Assembly: GCA_046349515.1 (NCBI GenBank)
Contig: JAXMCE010000001.1
Location: 248,001-312,000 of the forward strand
Origin: JBGPGW01 sp046349515
GTDB taxonomy: Bacteria; Pseudomonadota; Alphaproteobacteria; CADEGL01
Direction of reading: 5' to 3'
DNA length: 64,000 nt
In this document: in pieces, positions 60,204 to 64,000 of the stretch
Layout: each line of letters opens with the position of its first letter
How positions within the stretch are numbered: the stretch's first letter is position 1
Notes under the pieces: generated by a model
The model's input: the letters and a program-made list of their open reading frames with translations, nothing else
Told to the model about the DNA's origin: nothing
Databases searched by the model: none
Position numbers and translations under genes: made by a program

Positions 60204-60276
60204 CCTCGCACTTCGACACGCTCAGTGTGAGGACGTCGCAATAGAGCCCTCGTCCTGAGCCCGTCGAAGGATGAGG
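60204..60276. repeat. Inverted intergenic repeat (CCTC...CTTCGAC...GAGG)
   Basis: Two inverted copies, 60204-60233 and 60247-60276, of a repeat with the core CTTCGACACGCTCAG / CTGAGCCCGTCGAAG, between the bicupin gene and gatB. This is the type of GC-rich intergenic repeat widespread in alphaproteobacterial genomes. It may act as a terminator or mRNA stabiliser for gatCAB. Confidence 0.55.
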
Positions 60277-60297
60277 GGCGGCGCGACGCGTCAGTCG

Positions 60298-61749
60298 TCA
60301 GCCCTTGATCTTCTTCCGAAGCAGCTCGTTGACCATGCCGGGATTGGCCTTGCCGCCCGTCGCGCGCATGACTTGTCCGACGAACCAGCCAAGGAGCGCC
60401 TCTTTCCCCGCTTTCACCTGCTCGACCTTGTCGGCGTTGGCCGCGATCACCTGATCGACCGCGGTCTCGATGGCGCCCGTGTCGGTGATTTGCTTCAGGC
60501 CCTTCTCCTCGACGATCGCGCGGGCACCCTTCCCCGTCTCGAACATCGCATCGAACACATCTTTCGCGATGCGGCCGGAGATGGTGTTGTCCTTGATCAA
60601 GTCGATGAGCTCGCCGAGAGCCGCGGCCGAGACAGGCGAATCGGCGAGCGCCGTGCCCGCCTTGTTCAAGCGCCCGAACAGCTCGCCCGTCACCCAGTTG
60701 GCCGCGAGCTTCGCGTCCCGGCCTTTGGCCACTGCCTCGTAATAGGCGCCCGTCTCGCGCTCCGCGACGAGCACGCCCGCGTCATAGGCCGTGAGGCCGT
60801 AGTCCTTCATGAAGCGCGCCTTCTTCGTGTCCGGCAACTCCGGAAGGCTCTTCTTGATTCCGTCGACCCAGGCCGCGTCGAGCACGAGCGGCAGAAGGTC
60901 GGGATCCGGGAAGTAGCGGTAGTCGTGCGCGTGCTCCTTCGAGCGCATGGGCCGCGTCGTGCCCTGACGCGAGTCGAAAAGCCGCGTCTCCTGGTCGATC
61001 GTCCCGCCGCCCTCGATCACCTCGACCTGGCGGCGCGCCTCGTACTCGATGGCCTGCTGGACGAAGCGCACGGAGTTGACGTTCTTGATCTCGCAGCGCG
61101 TGCCGAGCGGCTCGCCCGGCTTCCGCACCGACACGTTGACGTCGGCGCGCATGGAGCCTTCCTCCATGTTGCCGTCGCAGCTGCCGAGATAGCGCAAGAT
61201 GGAGCGGAGCTTCTTCAAATAGGCCGCCGCCTCCTCCGCGCTTCGCAGATCCGGCTCCGAGACGATCTCCATGAGCGCGACGCCCGCGCGGTTGAGATCG
61301 ACATAGGTCATCTTCGGGTCCTGATCGTGGATGCTCTTCCCCGCATCCTGCTCGAGATGGAGGCGCGTGATGCCGACGGCCTTGGTCGAGCCGTCCGGCA
61401 TGTCGAGGTAGAGCGTGCCGGCCCCGACGATGGGCTGCAGGTACTGCGAGATCTGATAGCCGGCCGGCAGGTCCGGATAGAAATAGTTCTTCCGGTCGAA
61501 GACAGAGCGCATGTTGATCGCGGCATTGAGGCCGAGTCCCGTGCGCACGGCCTGCTCGACGCAATAGGCGTTGATCACCGGCAGCATGCCCGGCATGGCC
61601 GCGTCGACGAAGGAGACCTGGCTGTTGGGCTCGGCGCCGAACTCGGTCGCGGCACCGGAGAACAGCTTGGCCTTCGAGACCACCTGGGCATGGACCTCCA
61701 TGCCGATGATGATCTCCCACGCGCCAGTCTCGCCCTCGATCATGCTCAT
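60298..61749 (-). CDS. gatB: Asp-tRNA(Asn)/Glu-tRNA(Gln) amidotransferase subunit B
   Basis: A 483-residue GatB. The start Met-Ser-Met-Ile-Glu is followed by 'WEIIIGMEVHAQV', the GatB signature, then 'RKNYFYPDLPAGYQISQ' and 'YVDLNRAGVALMEIVSEPDLRS'; the C-terminal YqeY-like tail domain ends in 'NPGMVNELLRKKIKG'. It phosphorylates and transfers ammonia to mischarged tRNA in the GatCAB complex. It follows gatA by 16 nt. The start at 61749 has AGAGAGAAG upstream. Confidence 0.96.
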   Translation of the reverse strand: MSMIEGETGAWEIIIGMEVHAQVVSKAKLFSGAATEFGAEPNSQVSFVDAAMPGMLPVINAYCVEQAVRTGLGLNAAINMRSVFDRKNYFYPDLPAGYQISQYLQPIVGAGTLYLDMPDGSTKAVGITRLHLEQDAGKSIHDQDPKMTYVDLNRAGVALMEIVSEPDLRSAEEAAAYLKKLRSILRYLGSCDGNMEEGSMRADVNVSVRKPGEPLGTRCEIKNVNSVRFVQQAIEYEARRQVEVIEGGGTIDQETRLFDSRQGTTRPMRSKEHAHDYRYFPDPDLLPLVLDAAWVDGIKKSLPELPDTKKARFMKDYGLTAYDAGVLVAERETGAYYEAVAKGRDAKLAANWVTGELFGRLNKAGTALADSPVSAAALGELIDLIKDNTISGRIAKDVFDAMFETGKGARAIVEEKGLKQITDTGAIETAVDQVIAANADKVEQVKAGKEALLGWFVGQVMRATGGKANPGMVNELLRKKIKG

Positions 61750-61765
61750 GGCACTTCTCTCTTTG

Positions 61766-63238
61766 TCACGATCGGTGGCCGGGCCGCGAATCGAATGCGG
61801 CGGCGTCCTCCACCGTCTTCGCGGCACGAAGGAGCGTCTCCTCATCGAACGCCTTGCCGATGAGCTGGAGCCCCAAGGGCAGGCCGTCGGCCGACAGCCC
61901 CGCCGGCACCGAGATGCCCGGAAGCCCTGCGAGATTGACCGTCACCGTGAAGATGTCGTTGAGATACATCGCGACCGGATCCTCGGCCTTCTCGCCGATC
62001 GCGAAGGCGGCGGAGGGGGCGGTCGGCGTGAGGATCACATCGACGCCCTTGAACGCCTCGGTGAAGTCGCGCGCGATGAGGGCGCGCACGCGCTGCGCCT
62101 TCAAGTAATAGGCATCGTAGTAGCCGGCCGAGAGCACGTAGGTGCCGATCATCACGCGCCGGCGCACTTCCGAGCCGAAGCCCGCGGCGCGCGTGCGTTC
62201 GTACATGTCCTCGAGCGTCTCGCCCTCGACGCGGAGGCCATAGCGCACGCCGTCGTAGCGCGCGAGGTTCGAGGACGCCTCCGCCGGCGCGATGATGTAA
62301 TAGGTGGGCAGCGCGTATTTCGTGTGGGGAAGGCTGATCTCGCGCGTCTCGGCGCCCGCGGCCTTGAGCCAATCCGCTCCCTGCTGCCACAGCCGCTCGA
62401 TCTCCGCGGGCATGCCATCGACCCGGTATTCCTTGGGGATGCCGACCTTGAGCCCCTTGATGCCGCGGCCGAGCGCTGCCTCGTAATCCGGCACCGGCCG
62501 GTCGACGGACGTCGAGTCCTTGGGATCGTGGCCCGCCATGGCGCGCAAGAGGACCGCCGAATCACGCACCGTGCGCGCGAACGGCCCTGCCTGGTCGAGC
62601 GAAGAGGCGAACGCGACGATGCCCCAGCGCGAGCAGCGCCCGTAGGTGGGCTTCAACCCCACGATGCCGCAGAACCCGGCCGGTTGGCGGATGGAGCCGC
62701 CCGTGTCCGTACCCGTAGCGCCGAGGCAAAGCCGCGCCGAGACGGCCGCTGCCGAGCCGCCCGAGGAGCCGCCCGGCACGAGCGGGCGATTGTCGCCGCG
62801 CTTGCGCCACGGATTCTCGGCCGGGCCGTAGTAGCTCGTGGTGTTCGACGAGCCCATGGCGAACTCGTCGAGATTGGTCTTGCCGAGCAGCACCGCGCCC
62901 GCGTTCCAGAGATTTCTCGTCACCGTCGATTCGTAGGGCGGCTTGAAACCGTCGAGGATGTGCGAGGCGGCCGTGGTGAGAATCCCTTCCGTGCAGAATA
63001 GGTCCTTGATCGCGAGCGGAATGCCCTCGAGCAGGCGCCCCTCGCCGCGCTGAAGCCGCGCGTCGGATTCGCCCGCCATGGCGCGTGCGCGCTCGGGCGT
63101 CTCGGTGATGAAGGCGTTGAGGTGCTTCGCCCCTTCGATCGCGCTGAGATGCGCGTCCGCAAGCTCCTTGGCCGAGAAGGATTTCTTGGCGAGGCCGTCG
63201 CGCGCCTCGGCGATGGTGAGGTCTGTCAGCGCGGCCAT
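61766..63238 (-). CDS. gatA: Asp-tRNA(Asn)/Glu-tRNA(Gln) amidotransferase subunit A
   Basis: A 490-residue amidase-signature protein: catalytic Lys in 'PLAIKDLF', cis-Ser in 'PGGSSGGSAAAV' and Ser nucleophile in 'GTDTGGSIRQP'. It hydrolyses glutamine to supply ammonia to GatB. It starts 2 nt after gatC, whose end provides GGAGTAG as its ribosome binding site. Confidence 0.96.
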   Translation of the reverse strand: MAALTDLTIAEARDGLAKKSFSAKELADAHLSAIEGAKHLNAFITETPERARAMAGESDARLQRGEGRLLEGIPLAIKDLFCTEGILTTAASHILDGFKPPYESTVTRNLWNAGAVLLGKTNLDEFAMGSSNTTSYYGPAENPWRKRGDNRPLVPGGSSGGSAAAVSARLCLGATGTDTGGSIRQPAGFCGIVGLKPTYGRCSRWGIVAFASSLDQAGPFARTVRDSAVLLRAMAGHDPKDSTSVDRPVPDYEAALGRGIKGLKVGIPKEYRVDGMPAEIERLWQQGADWLKAAGAETREISLPHTKYALPTYYIIAPAEASSNLARYDGVRYGLRVEGETLEDMYERTRAAGFGSEVRRRVMIGTYVLSAGYYDAYYLKAQRVRALIARDFTEAFKGVDVILTPTAPSAAFAIGEKAEDPVAMYLNDIFTVTVNLAGLPGISVPAGLSADGLPLGLQLIGKAFDEETLLRAAKTVEDAAAFDSRPGHRS

Positions 63239-63240
63239 GG

Positions 63241-63528
63241 CTACTCCACGACCTTGGGCACGCCGAAATAGTCGTGCCGCGCCGCGGGCGCGTTGGCGAG
63301 CACCTTCTCCGGCACCCCGCCGTCGGTCACCTCGTCCTTCCGCTGCGGAAGCCTGACTTCGACGACGCTCGTCATGGGCTCGACGCCCTTGGTGTCGACT
63401 TCGTTCAGCTGCTCGATCCAGGCAAGGATCTGCTGGAGCTCCTTGGCCATGGGCTCGAGATCCTTCTCATCGATGCGGATGCGCGAAAGCCGCGCGATAT
63501 GCGCGACGGTAGCCTTGTCCAGCGCCAT
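63241..63528 (-). CDS. gatC: Asp-tRNA(Asn)/Glu-tRNA(Gln) amidotransferase subunit C
   Basis: A 95-residue GatC: 'ALDKATVAHIARLSRIRIDEKDLEPMAKELQQILAWIEQLNEVDTKGVEPM', and the C-terminal 'VLANAPAARHDYFGVPKVVE' conserved in the family. It wraps GatA and GatB together. GGAGCAG precedes the ATG. The gatC-gatA-gatB order is a common bacterial arrangement. Confidence 0.95.
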   Translation of the reverse strand: MALDKATVAHIARLSRIRIDEKDLEPMAKELQQILAWIEQLNEVDTKGVEPMTSVVEVRLPQRKDEVTDGGVPEKVLANAPAARHDYFGVPKVVE

Positions 63529-63677
63529 GTCTGCTCCGTGACGGCGAGCGTGTGGGTCTCAACTCTTCCGAGGAGGCCGGAAGGTAACATCGGCCCAGGA
63601 GTCCGGCAAGGCGAAGCGGTACGCCAGTGCCATCGACGACACATCCGCGTTAACGTCGGTTATCAAACGCGCTGGAT

Positions 63678-64000
63678 TCACCGAGCCTCGAGAACCGCGC
63701 GGGCCGCCGCGACCCCGGTCCGGTAGGCCCCGTGCGCGGTCGAGAAATCGTGACGCGAACACGCCTCGCCCGCGAAAAAAAGACGTCCGTCCACCGGCGC
63801 CGCGAGCACCGCACGCGCATCCGACCGGGCGATCCGCGCGGCCGAGTAGGAGCCGCGGGCGAAGGGATCGCGGGCCCAGGCCGTGGCCATCATGGGCCGG
63901 AGGTGCTTGCGGATGGCGCTCCCGAGATGACCGGCGATCTGGTCGATGGCGAAGGCCGCGAAGCCGTCCGCGTCTTCGAGCGCCTCCGCGAACCGGCCGC
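63678..64000 (-). CDS. Flavin amine oxidase, C-terminal part (window edge)
   Basis: The frame is open to the window edge (107 visible residues). The end 'VDGRLFFAGEACSRHDFSTAHGAYRTGVAAARAVL' is the C-terminal FAD-contact motif of flavin monoamine oxidase-like enzymes (GEAxSxxxxGxxxGAxxSG type, with STAHGAY). The N-terminal FAD domain lies outside the window. Confidence 0.82.
   Translation of the reverse strand, partial: GRFAEALEDADGFAAFAIDQIAGHLGSAIRKHLRPMMATAWARDPFARGSYSAARIARSDARAVLAAPVDGRLFFAGEACSRHDFSTAHGAYRTGVAAARAVLEAR

Noticed and set aside
1..64000. A CRISPR array or cas genes
   Set aside because: I saw no regularly spaced direct repeats with unique spacers and no Cas-like open frame.

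Overview
The window looks like chromosome from a GC-rich alphaproteobacterium. The grounds are the strong third-position GC bias, the coxMSL-order molybdenum hydroxylase genes, the gatCAB cluster with gatC first, the many SDR, glutathione S-transferase and class II aldolase paralogues, a transglutaminase-like cysteine peptidase of the alphaproteobacterial type, and an IS5-family element. I cannot place it to genus; Rhodospirillales- or Hyphomicrobiales-like is a guess.

Region 1 (1-6.7 kb): the end of an OsmC-family gene, then two minus-strand operons. One encodes a two-subunit thiamine-diphosphate 2-oxoacid dehydrogenase E1 with a free 75-residue lipoyl protein between its genes and no E2 or E3 nearby. 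The other is a three-subunit molybdenum hydroxylase (FAD, 2Fe-2S, Mo). Region 2 (7.1-18.4 kb): a catabolic-looking block with a GST, four SDR dehydrogenases (two of them tandem copies), an MFS transporter, a luciferase-like flavin oxidoreductase, a class III nucleotidyl cyclase, a class II aldolase, an acyl-CoA ligase and an enoyl-CoA hydratase. The substrate cannot be read from sequence. Region 3 (18.5-26.3 kb): a lipid module. A fatty acid desaturase, a giant LplT-PlsC-acyl-ACP synthetase fusion and a hydrolase lie on the minus strand, divergent from a SARP-type regulator. Three GTCAAA repeats at 10-11 bp spacing sit in the shared promoter region. Region 4 (26.3-45.3 kb): mixed housekeeping and accessory genes, including an Mg2+ P-type ATPase, FAD oxidoreductases, a Baeyer-Villiger monooxygenase, an OmpW-like porin, a second aldolase/SDR pair, an enolase-superfamily enzyme and an M24 'pita-bread' hydrolase.

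Region 5 (45.3-55 kb) is visibly more AT-rich and is mobile. A tRNA-Ser(GCU) at 54864-54957 (minus) has lost its own downstream flank: its last 14 nt are repeated at 46684, next to a strong terminator, with a tyrosine integrase just inside. I read 46684-54877 as an 8.2-kb island integrated into the tRNA 3' end, with matching candidate integrase arm sites inside both ends. The island carries a small overlapping control cassette (excisionase-like, winged-helix, PC4-like and HTH proteins), an unrecognised protein and an EEP-family nuclease. A 1.86-kb IS5-family composite transposon has inserted in it. That transposon carries a transglutaminase-like peptidase as passenger and is flanked by CTAG target duplications; deleting it restores a 74-codon zinc-ribbon gene exactly in frame. 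Left of the island, an HNH endonuclease gene is bracketed by two related hairpin repeats.

Region 6 (55-64 kb): core-like genome with a nicotinamidase, three GSTs, two tandem secreted Cys-rich paralogues, a bicupin, the gatCAB amidotransferase operon and the C-terminus of a flavin amine oxidase running off the window.
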